From assembly GCA_008477525.1 (NCBI GenBank), contig SPDT01000003.1, forward strand, positions 2,604,001 to 2,668,000: a stretch of 64,000 nt of DNA, in the 5' to 3' direction. Both the position numbers and the translations under genes were made by a program. This stretch comes from Hypomyces perniciosus (lineage: Eukaryota; Ascomycota; Sordariomycetes; Hypocreales; Hypocreaceae). Shown in pieces: positions 1-11,862 of this stretch. Numbering within the stretch: position 1 is the stretch's first letter; every line of letters begins with the position of its first letter. The notes under the pieces were generated by a model. That model had not been told where the DNA came from, made no database searches, and saw nothing but the letters and a program-made list of their open reading frames with translations.

Positions 1-1193
1 AGTCGCAACATAACAAATAGCTATCATACTAACTTAGATTTTCATAGCCCGCAGCTTCAGAGATACATACGTATATATACTATTTAGATAATATATTATA
101 TTTGCAGGTACGGGACTAATACCTCCCTTGTTCTAGTATCCTTGATCCTCTGCCTCCCTTTCCCCTTTTGTTCTGTGATACAGCCGACAGTTGAAGAAGC
201 TTCCTACCCGAAATCCCACCTCTCATCTGCTGGGACCGAAAGGAAGCAGAGACTTCCAGAAGCTAGTGGAGGAGGCGAGTCCATACAGCCCTTCCCCCCA
301 AGATCTAGAGTGAAACTATGTAAACACTTTCCTTTGTCCGGCGAAACGTAGCGAACAGAGACCTCTCGGGCCCCTGGCTCCTACCGACCTACTGCCCAGA
401 TGAGGCTCATGTATTTAGATACTTAGCGGTCGTTAATAATAATAATTTTTTTTTATAAAAAAACAGCCGATAGTTCCATTGATTGCACTAAAACTGGCCG
501 CGACCCAAAGCAGAAAGCTCATTAGTTCCCTTCATATTGTGGGGAACTAGGAGATAAATTCAATCTACTTGGCCATACGTCGGAAGGGATGCGAGAAAGC
601 GCGGGTGTAATTCCCGTTTCATATTCCCAAGCGTCTCAATCCTGGAAGTTCCATACGCCAAGCCGTATTACCCACATTAGACCCGCATTTCATGATGCCT
701 AGCTCGCTACCCCAGTAGCAAAAGTTTTCACTTTACTGGCTGGTAGGCCATCGCTTTTGGATTACTGTTAGGCGTCCTCTGTGAACCAATGGGCACGGTC
801 AGTTTCTAGTGGATAAAGTACCATCCATCACCCAGCTTTGATATTGCCCATACTCGATAGCTTAAGTCTTCAAGTTAGAGAGCCTTGGCCAATAATTCAA
901 TTTTTTTTTTCGCAAATCAGTTGATAGCGCGGAGAAGGGAGTCCCCAGACATGGTAAGATCATCCTTCAATACGCTCGTCTATACATGCTATTTAGCCTC
1001 TATCAATGTTATCCATTTCTATTAGTTTGGAGTAGAGCTGCAAGTGCTCGAGACAATCTTCTAACTTTCTATACAGAGAAATATTTTACACCCATACAAC
1101 CTCCGAACTCCCCCCCACAGTTCGGTAGGGAGAAATACTGCCCATCCTCTTTCATCCAGACATCAATCGCCGACATCGAAGCGAAAACAACCC
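1..1193. other. No gene recognised (5' edge)
   Basis: No ORF here shows a domain, codon pattern or splice arrangement that I can support. The upstream exon and promoter of the zinc-finger gene that follows may lie in its last 250 bases, because that gene has no convincing ATG of its own. Confidence 0.4.
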
Positions 1194-4072
1194 GTGCGTG
1201 TAAAAGACCCACGACCATCAAAAAGGCAGAGAACAGAAGTTCCCTCCCAGCAGAGGGAGAGCGAATGGGATGTAGATGCCTCCGATAGCTCTCTAACCAC
1301 GTATGAGACTGATGACAACTTCCAACCTGGAGACGAATACGACGAAGATGATGAAGATGTCCAAGACAATGATAATTCCAGTCAAGCGCTGATCAAGACA
1401 GTGCCGGAGGCTAAAAGAGGAGAAAGGGCATCCGGAGTGAGAATCTATTGGCCTTATGGGAGGTTTTATGCTAACTGGTAGTTTTGCTTTAAGCCCCAGC
1501 TACTTGGCGTCAACAAGAAGCGCTTTTGCACAATATGTGGCATAACGGTGGCCGATGGTCTTGAATACAGACGACATCTTCACGTCGTTCATCAACGTAC
1601 GATTAAGGACTTACCAACGGATTGGACACCTTCAGAGTTGGAAGAACTTGGTCGTCTAATGGATATGGGAGCCACCAAAGAAATACTGGAATCGTCTCTA
1701 TTGAGAACTTGGAACTCATGCAAGTTGCGTTGGCGCAGGCTTACTGCCTCGATAACTCCCTATTCTAATGAGAAAAATCACATCGGACAAACAATAAAGG
1801 TGAGAATTCCTGGCCTCAAGTAGTGTTGTACTAAAATATCGATAGACCTGTTTTATATGCAAGCAAAGCTTCCCTCTTAAGTATCAGGGGTCGCATTTCT
1901 GTGATCCAAAGACTCAAGCCTGCAAAGTCTGTGGCATATAATTGCTTGTTTTTCTCGATTAGACTAACGAATATCCGGATTTATAGGTCAAGACCTTCAG
2001 AATCAGCACGGTGGAGTTGGAGAAAACCGTCCATCTGATGAACGAAGGCTACTCCATCGAGGAATGTCGAAAGGAGTTGGGAAGGGACCGGACATCAATC
2101 GCAAATTCTTTACGGAGCCCAAAATATGGATGTACTCAATGTCGAGCGCGTCATGAATCTCTTCAGAAGTTGCGGTCTCATCATTCTATGGTCCACGCTT
2201 GTGACTGGGTTTGGTCATGGCGGTGCATTATCTGCGATGAGATATTTACGGCAGGAGAAGAAGAGCTTTCCACAGTTGGAGAAGCATTTCTCAATCATAC
2301 ATGCTGCTGGAGAATCCAGACTATTGCTCTGAGCGACCATAAAGCATTTGACTCTCACTAGTTTTACGTTTTTATGCAATTCAGTTTCTTGACATTAAAG
2401 AAGCTCAATTCCATATGGGTAAGGTATTTGATCCATAAAAATGGCAAGAGGGTACGGAAAAGTCCAAGTTGGTGGCCGGAGACCATCCCAATTCACCACC
2501 CCCATAAGACGGGGAAGAGAGGTTGGTTAGCCAACAGGCTTGTTTTTTTTTCTTCCCAAGGTTCACTTCTAACTAATATTTAGAAATAGGTGAAGCACTG
2601 CGTCATATCGTGAGACTCATTGTCGGGCCAACTGATGAGCCAGTTCACCAATATTTTCGGCAGCAAAATGTGAAGATGTATTGGCTAGAGAATGTCTCTG
2701 GGAAGTCTTTGAATCGATTGCCAAAAAGGGAATCCTTACTCTTGAAGGGTCTTTTTGAGTTGGCAAAACAAGAGCAGCGCTTTCGAGATCCAGATGGAGA
2801 CAGGAGCGAAATTCGGGACGAGGAGGTCACAGTACGTGCCTGGCGTCTTGATAGGTATCAGGCAAGCAGCGGTGATATGAGTGGGAATACTGATAACATT
2901 GTAAGAAACCCTCCCTCTATCTATACTTCTCGATGCAATATAGTTAGGGAATTCTAATAGGATATTAGCGATCTATCAACGACGAGGGACACGGTCGACA
3001 GCCTCACGCTGCTGCCTCGCCCGCTCGGTCTGATGGCTGGAATAGCGATTCTATAGAGCAGCAAGTACATGTCGATTTTCCATCCAATGAATCTGGGAAC
3101 AGTAAAGGCATCCAGCCTAATAAGGGCAACGAAAATTCCCAAGAGAATGAGCACGATTCCGATCAAACCAGCCACCGACAGGAGTCATCACAAGACACAG
3201 ACAAAGAACTTGAGCGGTGGCTAGAGGCTGGAAATGGGGGAAACTGTCAAAGAAGCCTAGGCTCAGATGATAGTCCCCATTTAGAGAATTCCTCTGAGAC
3301 AGAAGGACAAACCATTCAGGACAGCTCCGACGACGACAACTCCGACGACGACAACCCTAAAGGGGGTCAATTTTACCCTTCCCCTGAAGACTTGCAATGG
3401 CTTGAGAATCGTCTTTCTATCCTCTCTCGTCAAAGTCAAGTGGCGTTGAATGATTGCCAAAACCGGTCTGAGACGTTATCTGAGCTGATTACCAACGGTC
3501 GAAGTCTTGGCCTTCCAACTATCTGCGGGGGCCTGGTCGACAAAGCAACACATGCCAAGAAAGAATGGGAAAGTTTGATCGCCCTTGCAAAAGATGCAAT
3601 CAGACTAGCCAAACTCTTAAGAGAACGGCAGGAAACTCTGAGCCTCCACGCTAGGTCCGAAGACCAACATCGAGAGCTATATAAAAGCGTAAATGAAACC
3701 AAGAATGCCCCTACCTCGATTGAAAACATCCAGAAAAGGTTGCGCAAATGCGAAGGGTTCCTGAAAGATTGTTCGAAAAAAAGAATAGCCTTGGTCGAGG
3801 AGTGCAATAAACAGGGTTTTGGTAAATGTGATCCTTCGCTCATAGATCAAGAAGAACGGAGGGATTTAGAGGATTTTCAGCTTTTGATTGAGCATTTGAA
3901 TGGCACACGCACCTTGGAGGGAAGAGTATTTCAATGGCAAAACGAGAAAATACTTGAGCTGAAGAACGAAAAGAAATCATGGGACTACATCTCAAAAATG
4001 GTGAGACTGGGGAAAGGGGTTTGCCGAAACAGATGGTTTTGCATCATACTACCACAGATTGATTCTTCATAG
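1194..4072 (+). CDS. Multi-exon C2H2 zinc-finger protein with acidic and coiled-coil C-terminal half
   Basis: Likely a nuclear DNA- or RNA-binding protein of unknown target. Exons that splice in frame: 1194-1436, 1500-1799 (intron branch GCTAAC, acceptor CAG), from 1987 to about 2350, a short exon near 2384-2418, 2584-2900 and 2969-4072. The donor of the intron near 2350 is not resolved. The N-terminal exon is acidic (EYDEDDEDVQDNDNSS). The second exon carries a finger CTICG...HLHVVH followed by a segment ELEELGRLMDMGATKE that resembles a short helix-turn-helix. The third holds two more Cys pairs (CTQCR...HHSMVH and CIICD...HTC). The last exon begins with a Ser/Asp/Asn-rich stretch (SSDDDNSDDDN) and continues into a charged, probably coiled-coil region. 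The start codon is uncertain: the first exon opens at GTG, so an upstream exon is likely. The last 60 bases may read into a final intron (GTGAGA near 3999). Confidence 0.55.
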
Positions 4073-4797
4073 CAGCATTCTATCTTAATTTCGACACTTT
4101 GTGGTACAGTATGTACTGTTGCAGACACAGACCTTCATTCATGGAGAGCCTAAGCCTACTTAGCGTCTTGGGCCAGACTAATGTCTCCTTTAAAAAAAAT
4201 CGCTTTGTTCAATCTACGTCGCGTGGCAATTATAGAGTCATGTGCAGTGATCTAACACGAAGGCGGATTGGGTCGATTTGTAGAATGTATGGTTATATTT
4301 TGAGGCATTATGAAGATGGAGGGGATGGAGAACTAAAAATACATGCGCTCGATACCCCTGAATAGATATTGAAGTACCTTTGAAAGGTAAAGGAACAAGT
4401 CTTGGGCAATGACGGCATATCTCCGGCCCCTGAAAAAATCCTAAAATTGTTGGTCCTCACACCAGAGAGAGAGACAGAGAGAGTATATATAACGCCAGCG
4501 TGCTGCGTTTTGCGGCTTCGCCTCCCGGAGGCCATAAGGCGCTTAATGAGTCTATTTAAATGCTATAAACATGCTCGAGAGAAGTTGATTACTGAGGCCA
4601 TCGTGCTTGGCTTCGCCCTAGACTTCTGTGTCAAACACTGTTTGGGGGTGGGTCCTCATGCCGGTATAAGTAAGAGGAATCAGTTTTGCAATCTTCTCCT
4701 TTTCTCCCTACTCAGTCGCTATCTTAATCTTATGCCAAATATGTTGTTTTTTCTCCACCACAAATTTCTGAAATTAAGATAGAATGTCTATCAATCT
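4073..4797. other. Intergenic, no gene recognised
   Basis: Short ORFs are present on both strands but none has a recognisable domain. It holds the 3' flank of the zinc-finger gene and the promoter of the F-box gene. A GA-rich run lies near 4466-4484. Confidence 0.4.
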
Positions 4798-6574
4798 ATG
4801 AAAGGGGACAGCGCATCTTTCATTATGGAAGTCGGCACGGAATCTCCTTCACGGCACGGACTCACCATTCACGAGGCACACTCAAACCCCCTCGCGACCG
4901 AAAAACAAGGCAATGCGGTATCAAAAACAACACTCCAAAAGCTGGCTGCTGAAATCATCGAAAATATCGCCAAGCACCTTCTTCCAAAAGATATAGCAAT
5001 GCTCAGGGCATGCTGCCAGCGATTTGCAGACATCTTAGCCTTGCTCCACTTAGCGGTGGCAGTTCAGTTCGACATCAATGATCATGACTCCCAAGGAATT
5101 GTCCTCTCTCTATTGAGGCCTCCCGGAGCGTAAAGATGCGTCGGATCAGGATCTCACGCCTTCCCAATCCCCATCAACGGAGAGCCTGAAAACGCTTCAG
5201 ATTTTTGAGAAATATAAAGCAAACTGGTACACGTCTGTGCGAGTGTCTGCACATTTACTTCAACCACCAATTCATACCTATCTGCACTGGTACTGTTGGA
5301 TTTGGCCGGATCTGAGATCAAATACCGGATCATGCCGGTATAGACCCAGGTCTTGCGCTTGTTCAGGAGGCGGCTCTGCTTCCACCTGCTTGCAGATTTT
5401 AGACTGCTCATGCGACAGATGTCAGAAGTTTGTTGAGGATTCACCGTGCCAAAAATGTATATCAGATTGCCAGGAGCTCCCCCAGTCGTCCTTGCTGAGC
5501 CCCGTTCACATCGCTGCCATCCGAGGAGAGGATGACATTATGGAGTTTATCCTTCGGCAATGCACCACGGTCAATGTTGATAACGGACAGAGCCTAGAGG
5601 ACCGAATTAGTCCCCTTTACCTATCCATTATATACGACCGCCTCTCTATTGCGAAGCAGCTATTACGATGGGGACATCCACTCAGTATGCCGGGATCTGG
5701 ATCCACAGCCCTCCACTGCGCTGCTGCTGAAGGTCATTTATGCCTAGTGGAGCACCTGATAAATATTTACGGCCAAGATATTAATGCTGAGGATCGTTGG
5801 GGATTCTCTCCACTCATGCTGTACATCTCGTCGCTAAATTCAGCACCTAGCCCCAGATCAACAGAGGATAAGAAATTATCCAAGTTGTTTGACCTTGGTG
5901 CCAATGTCAATGCCGGAGGTTCGAAAGATTACACTTCCCTGCGCATCGCTTTATTAAATGGTCGGTTTGATACAGCTCTGAGGCTCCTTGAGAGAGGGTA
6001 TACCTTGGCTCCATTCGATGACAAACTACTTACACGGGATCGGCTCTGCCCATTCAATGGGAATAGTGCTACTTGTACCCCGGACGTTATCACGAGCAGT
6101 TTTCTCGTGGCCTTGCACAAACGTATCAGTAACCAGGACCAGCTCCAAGGCTATTGGCGCCTCGTTGCGAGACACTCACTGTCCCCTGGTGATGCTGATG
6201 TCAATGATGTCATTTTTGCCCTGTCGGCAGCGTATGGAAACTCTGCTGAACGGTCCTCTCGTTCTCAGAATCGAAAGAAAGCTAAGGCTCTCGATCAACT
6301 CGGTCGACTCACGAAAGCTCACACACTGTATGCCAATGGTGCAATGACCCATCCAAAATGGGGCCAACCACCGACGGAAGGTATGAAAGAGACCCGTAAG
6401 CAGACCAAGCGTTCTACTCACAGTCCTATAGTAGATCTAGCACACCATGGTGGGCCGAAGCATGGTCGAGAGGCAGTCTCCATAGGCCGAGTTACCAAAG
6501 CTAGGAGGAATTCCAGAGGGAGGAAGCGAACATGGGAAACGCCGCTGAGCCCAGATAAACGTCGCAAAGTGTAA
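4798..6574 (+). pseudogene. F-box / ankyrin-repeat protein, frame-broken near 5117-5130
   Basis: The first frame (4798-5133) carries an F-box-like segment around KLAAEIIENIAKHLLP followed by MLRACCQRFADIL. F-box plus ankyrin proteins normally act as substrate adaptors of SCF ubiquitin ligases. The frame stops at TAA 5131-5133. The ankyrin part reads in the next frame, open from 5117 to TAA 6572-6574. It shows a CxC/CxxC-rich stretch (CSCDRCQKF, CQKCISDC) and then ankyrin helices such as LSPVHIAAIRGEDDIMEFI, STALHCAAAEGHLCLVEHLI and DYTSLRIALLNGRFDTALRL. The C-terminus is basic (KARRNSRGRKRTWE) and nuclear-signal-like. The switch needs a net +1 base between 5117 and 5130. Only about 35 nt separate the nearest GT and AG, which is short for a fungal intron. 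I read a frameshift (real or sequencing), with a very short intron as the alternative. Confidence 0.6.
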
Positions 6575-8634
6575 CATAATTTCTTTCAGCCACTCCAAAA
6601 GCCCCTAGTCTGGAGGAGACGGTGCCTTTACTGATAGTTTTTAAAGGTAGATGTAAAGCTGTGGAGTTCGTAGCCAGGGAAGCCAAAAAACGTGATTGTT
6701 GAGTAAATAGAATCACCAGACTAGCTTGTTTTCGCATCCTGTGTCTGAAAATAGCCGCTGTGCGAAGTACACAAAACCCATAAAAATCGCCAACTCAACA
6801 GAGCGAGTGCCCACCCCGCCACTCAGGCCGACTGTCGTGTCGGAGCAATATTCCCCACTTTGGCCCGGTCCAGGTTAGGGCAGGACCCGGATTCGGCCGG
6901 TTTTTACGCTGGTTAGCTTGAAATGTGCGTTTAAATATAGGCCATGTTAGCTATAATTAAAGATGCAGGTCTATATATAAAATAGCAATAAGGTATTCTG
7001 GGTGGAACTTGTATTTAGAAATGCTAGAGTCCGAGATAACCCTCTTCCATTATTGAGGATATGCCATCAACCCCCCCAAATACTAATCTACTGTATAATG
7101 GCCAGGACCATCCGTTCTACCTCGTGCCTCTCGACCACAAGAACTCGATGTTGGCCAGTTTGCTAAATTCAGTGTTGCCGCTTTTGTTTCTCCCCTGCCT
7201 TATGGAGCAATTTCTTTGTGAGATTCGGGAAATTCTCGCTGCAGTCAAGATGGCCCGAAGCTGGGAATACCGAATCTCAGCCGCCTTGTTACTAAATTGG
7301 GTGGAAGACGACCCAGGTCAATGTAGATCGAGATTGTCGTGGTCAATGTCGTCTAATCCTCACACCCATGGTGGTGTGTACATGGTCTGTACGTACCTGG
7401 GGTATAATTGGCACGGTACCTGCATAAGCGATGGTGGAAGGAGAACTAGGCACTTCGGGCCCTACAAATTGCTCTGTTAGAGATCTGCCACTGGCTCCGC
7501 TGTGATACGAACGACACCCTCGATCGAACAGGATGTTCTGTACACCCTACCAGCGAGAGCACCCCTGCCTTGTGGTGCGCGTCGAACTACAGTACCCGCC
7601 AAGTGCCAAGCCGGAAGTACTAGAATGCCTATGGCCTTTCGAAGGAAGCCGCCTTGCAGGCTCATGATCAGGTACCTGATGAGCATGCTGCATTAGGGTT
7701 GCGTCGTGCTCTAACCCCCTGCATTAGAGCGGGTTGCCTTACTCCGACTACCCAACTCAGTCGCACCGCAAAGGGAATCGGGAGGGAAGTGCGAAGTACG
7801 GACCAGCACACACTCACTCACACACACCCACACAAAAAAAGGAGAGAGGCAGATCGTGACTTGAAGTCACTGTGATTCTGTCTGTGTACATTAGTTTTGC
7901 CGTTGATTCCCTGCAATAATGCATGCTGCATGCGCATTTGGCGCAACCCGGATATTCCGTCTGCTCGCCAAGTATGCTGTATGAAACTATTACCACTAAC
8001 TAGCAGTGTGTCCATGAATTATGAAGTTGAATTTCTAGGGGTGTATTTATTTAAATTCATGCATACGGTGAAATTCAACCCGTATCCTATGAATATTTCC
8101 TAGTTAAGAAATAAGTGGACCCACTATTATCTCGGCCATAGGATAAGCTTGATAAGATTTTGCTCTCACAACAAACCTAATTTCCCGAGCGTGGATTGGT
8201 CAGTCTCAGTTAGGCTCATCTTCCCTGAAATAGTTAGCGTGAGTTTCGGCGCAGGCACACCAAAGCCAATGGGTGCAATGGTGGGCCCCAACCTTCTCCA
8301 GACTGTGTGAGTTTTCTCGCATTCTGTTTTGCATTAGTTCGAATTACACGAATAACTTCGAATTTTGACCTCAATGCCTACATATGCAGTAACCCTCCAC
8401 AGATACATATCATCAGTTGTAAATAAAAGTCCAGTTCGGGAATGAATCATATGAGCCAGGCAGCGCATTGAAGCACTGGTAGCCACCAATGCGCGGTACA
8501 TAATGGCTAAAACCCAGTACAAGTTATTTTCGGCTGGCCAGGACGCTTGACCGCTTTATGATACATAACTGTAAGCGGCTGATTAACCAGTCTTGACTTC
8601 TCGTGGTCAAGATCTGGTTTTATTCAACTTCCTA
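6575..8634. other. Gene-free stretch of about 2 kb
   Basis: No domain-bearing ORF. ORFs up to 139 codons (7061-7480) have no recognisable motif. A CA-rich run (7806-7834) and AT-rich patches around 8030-8100 are present. The stretch ends where similarity to the BCS1-like gene begins. Confidence 0.4.
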
Positions 8635-8908
8635 TCCGAGATGACAATCATGTCATTGAGAGATTGGCAAGGAGTTTTGTTGACCGAGTGCCTGAAATGA
8701 TGTTCAGCCCGGCGCAGATCTTGGCATTCCTGCTTGACCACAGGAACTCACCTTGAGAAGCAGTGGATAGTGTCTTGGCCTGGGTCGAAGGCGAGGGAGA
8801 AGGATGCGTCCCGCTGAGTAATCCGATGTGGGGAACGAGTGAGGCAAGTGAAACTGGACTGGATCGTGAACTTACCATAAATGACCTGTTTCATTGCGTC
8901 AAAGACTG
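8635..8908 (+). pseudogene. Truncated 3' copy of the BCS1-like AAA ATPase gene
   Basis: These bases match 38034-38306, the last about 90 codons of the BCS1-like gene, with few differences. The shared reading includes SFVDRVPEMMFSPAQIL and the end FTINDLFHCVKD (here LTINDLFHCVKD). The catalytic AAA core is missing. The codon pair CCT CGT GAA of the parent is CCT TGA GAA here, an in-frame stop, so the copy cannot encode even the C-terminal part. Similarity continues past the stop codon into 8909-9840 versus 38307-39600, so gene end and downstream DNA were duplicated together. Confidence 0.9.
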
Positions 8909-9074
8909 AGGTAATAAGAGGGAGAGTGAGAGTCTGGGAGGATCTTATGTATCAGTAGACGAGCGGGAGGGTGCTGTAGTACGTAGGGAGTAGAAGGTGA
9001 AATCGCCTGTTTATATACAGGGAAATGAGCTGCGGGTTAAGCAGCCCGTAAGGCAACATGTGAGATATCATATA

Positions 9075-9840
9075 ATCCGGATACGTTCCGACAGGACACA
9101 TAGGACTTGGCTACAAATAGTATTCGTCATTTAGAGCTGTGTACTATTCTTTCTGCTCCTCTATTTGGGGTGCGTGAAGTGGTGGACGGAATTGATGTCG
9201 GCCGATGACATAACTCTTTATTTGAATGTAAGAATCGGTTGCATACATACATGATATGTATGTACTGTATGCGATATTATGGAGCTATGTGAAGGACAAG
9301 GAAGAATAGAATAGGAAAGGCTTAATCTGCCCGCAGGCCAATCAGGCCCGTCCTTGTCTCTGGTAGCAGCTCCGATCTTTGGAACAGGCCATTGGCGTGC
9401 GGGGGGCATATGCCACCACCTGTGAGCAGAATCCTGATGCCTCTATTGGTTCGACATCTCTTGCGCATTTCAGATCACAGAAGCATTAGCCATTGGATTG
9501 GTCGGGCCTTCAGGTCTATATACTTACTTGATTAAATAGACTAAATGATACATAAATGCCAAAGATCCCCCCAGCGTACTTCGTAGACTTGTCCACTTCG
9601 CTCCAAAAGTCCAAAAACGGATGTTGCCCATTTATCGACTTTTAGCCGCTGGGATTTTGTCTTTCGCATAAAACAGGCAAATGAAAGCCTGACAGTCAAC
9701 AATAGGCATTTTCTGTTTATGAACCATAGGCCTTTGATGGTTGTTTTGCTGAGAGGGAAAACAATATCCTGCGGTCAGAGGTTGGCTAGTGGCTGCCGCT
9801 TTCTCGTCATACCCTATTGCGATTTGCGCTTCGTCTTACT
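9075..9840 (+). repeat. Dispersed repeat R1, copy 1
   Basis: This sequence recurs at 38899-39615 in the same orientation and at 55485-56140 inverted. Shared landmarks include the block near 9120-9200 (CTATTTGGGGTGCGTGAAG), the block near 9330-9400 (CTGCCCGCAGGCCAATCA) and a right end near 9700-9840. Copy 1 and copy 2 share an internal segment around 9541-9690 that copy 3 lacks. I see no convincing terminal inverted repeat, LTR end or coding potential. Confidence 0.8.
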
Positions 9841-10099
9841 GTCTCCTGTAAAAACTTTCCCGCACTAGCAGCTGTTAGCAGCATGTTAGTACAGGAGCTT
9901 TTACAGGCTACAAGAAGCAGCGCAACAGCTGTTGGGCTATCGCCAGCCTAACAGTTAAAAAATGCAGCAAAGGCATGTTTGGAGAGTTGGCCTTGCGCTG
10001 CGTTGCCTGCTTCAAACCGCTGGATCCAAAGACTGAATAGCCTCGGGACCAGGCCGCTTTGGATATCAGATACTGATAGGATCTACAGTAGGTTGGGCC

Positions 10100-10800
10100 C
10101 TGCTGCCTTCCCGTCAATGGAGGAAAGGTCTATCTAATCCATCAGTCGGCCAAAGACTACCTAGACAGGAATTACAGGTCGAAGCTGCAGCAAGGTGGAG
10201 CTGCCCAAGGCTATATGGACATCTGCAAGCGCTCAACCAATGCCATATCAATACTGCAGCGAAATATCTATGGCCTACCAGACTTTGGGTTTAGACTAAA
10301 GGACGCATAGCCGCCTAATCCAGACCCGCTGGCTCCTATGCAATACACCTGTCTTTTCTGGGCCGACCATTTCTGCGACGCGTATAGCCTAAGCTCTGAG
10401 CCTAAGAATAAACTTAGCAGACAACGAGATCGTATGGTCATTTTTGAAAGACCATGGCCTCCGCTGGGTAGAAGGTCTGTCTCTCCTCGGTAGGCTTTCA
10501 GACGGCCTGCATTTGATAAGGAAAATTTTGCAAGAAGTATATTTTAGAGAGCTAGTATATATACAAATACCAAGTGCCATTAGCTATAACCCAGTATAGA
10601 TTCTCAGCTTGCCAGATTCCTAAAAGATACGGAGACGTTTCTACTTAGTAACGGGTTAATTATAGACCGAGCGCCCTTATAGATATACGGCTCCGCACTT
10701 ATATTTAGCGCACTATTAAATGAAATAAAACATCTACATTAGCTTCCTAAAGACCATAAAGCCCAATATATTGCCATGCAAGGTACTCCGTAATATAATT
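10100..10800 (+). pseudogene. NACHT-protein relic (post-NACHT region of an NWD-type NLR)
   Basis: Plus-strand translation, with stops and frame changes, follows the C-terminal half of the NACHT module of the intact minus-strand gene at 11863-15507. KVYLIHQSAKDYL aligns with TVYFVHQSAKDHL, LQRNIYGLPDFGF with LQSNIYALPDPGF, NPDPLAPMQYTC with DPDPLAAIRYSC, LRWVEGLSLLGRLSDG with LHWLEALSLLRNVSDG, and PLQIYGSALIFSALL with PLQTYSSALIFSPMQ. The P-loop region and WD40 repeats are gone. An in-frame TAG (GAC GCA TAG CCG) and frame changes after 10330 make it a dead copy. The flanking DNA is AT-rich. Confidence 0.85.
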
Positions 10801-11862
10801 GTATTAGGACACGGCTTAAGAGTAATGTTCTTACGATTCAATGTCTAAACTTAATAGAGCGTTGAAAAAAGATACATATACATATAAAAAAGCTTTCTTA
10901 ATTTTTTATCACTCTAAACTGAAAGGGCGTGGGGGCAATATTTGCTTTATACTCTACGGACTCGCCACTGCGCATCTTCGTCATATAGTTGTAATTATGT
11001 ATATACAAGACGGTTCAACCTATGCTGGGCTAGGTGAAGGAGTCAATAAAGGCTTACCCAGCGGTGACGTGCTTAAATCTTATAATGTAATTGTGACTTA
11101 ATAAGGCAAAAGTGGATTTTACCTTAAACAGGACAAAAGTGTTATATATATACCTATATATACCTATATATATAATAGGTCATAGAGGAAATAGTACTTC
11201 GTGCTAAGTTACGTTGCGCACTGTACAAGCCACAAGCTCCACCAAAATGATCCGTGCAGAATGAACTAGATATAATACAAAAAATACAGACACTTATTTC
11301 GCTCTCTACCAATGAAAGGCGGAATAGGTGTCGCGGCTTTCTCAGTTAGCTATTTTAGTGGCAGCCATTTCAGGCCAACTTTGTGGCTTTGCAGTTTGTA
11401 CCTCGAAGGTACATACCACTACTCCATACTAAATGTCATAACAAAGCAGCAAAAGCCACTGCCATGCATCTGCTCTAAGTTCACAGGTGGGCAGTGATAT
11501 ATGGACTTTTAAGAAATTCTATACAACAAATCGTCGCTCCGGTTCACTTACCCAGTTGAGATTTTAGTTGTATATACTGTAGGGAGCCAAGCTCAGCATC
11601 CGCATTTTAATATATCAAAGTTTTCTGAACGGAGTCATTTTTTGCCGAATATAGCTGAATACAGTATTATTCTATTAGTAAGACATTCGGGTTGAATCTG
11701 GCAATCTAGAACAGCTCACGTGATAACAGTGCGTTACATACACGCCATCAAGTCAAAATACACTAATGTCAGATTACGCGGCAAGGATAAGCACATAACC
11801 AAAGCTGAAATGCGCTGATGTTAATCATGAAACGGTGAGATATCTATACTATAAACCTAACC
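10801..11862. other. AT-rich gene-free tract
   Basis: Very AT-rich, with runs such as TATATATATACCTATATATACC around 11140-11175. No supported ORF. It probably includes the decayed 3' end of the NACHT relic and the 3' flank of the intact NACHT gene. Confidence 0.5.

Noticed and set aside
7061..7480. 139-codon ORF in the 2-kb gene-free stretch
   Set aside because: No motif, splice context or codon signal; a chance ORF cannot be excluded.
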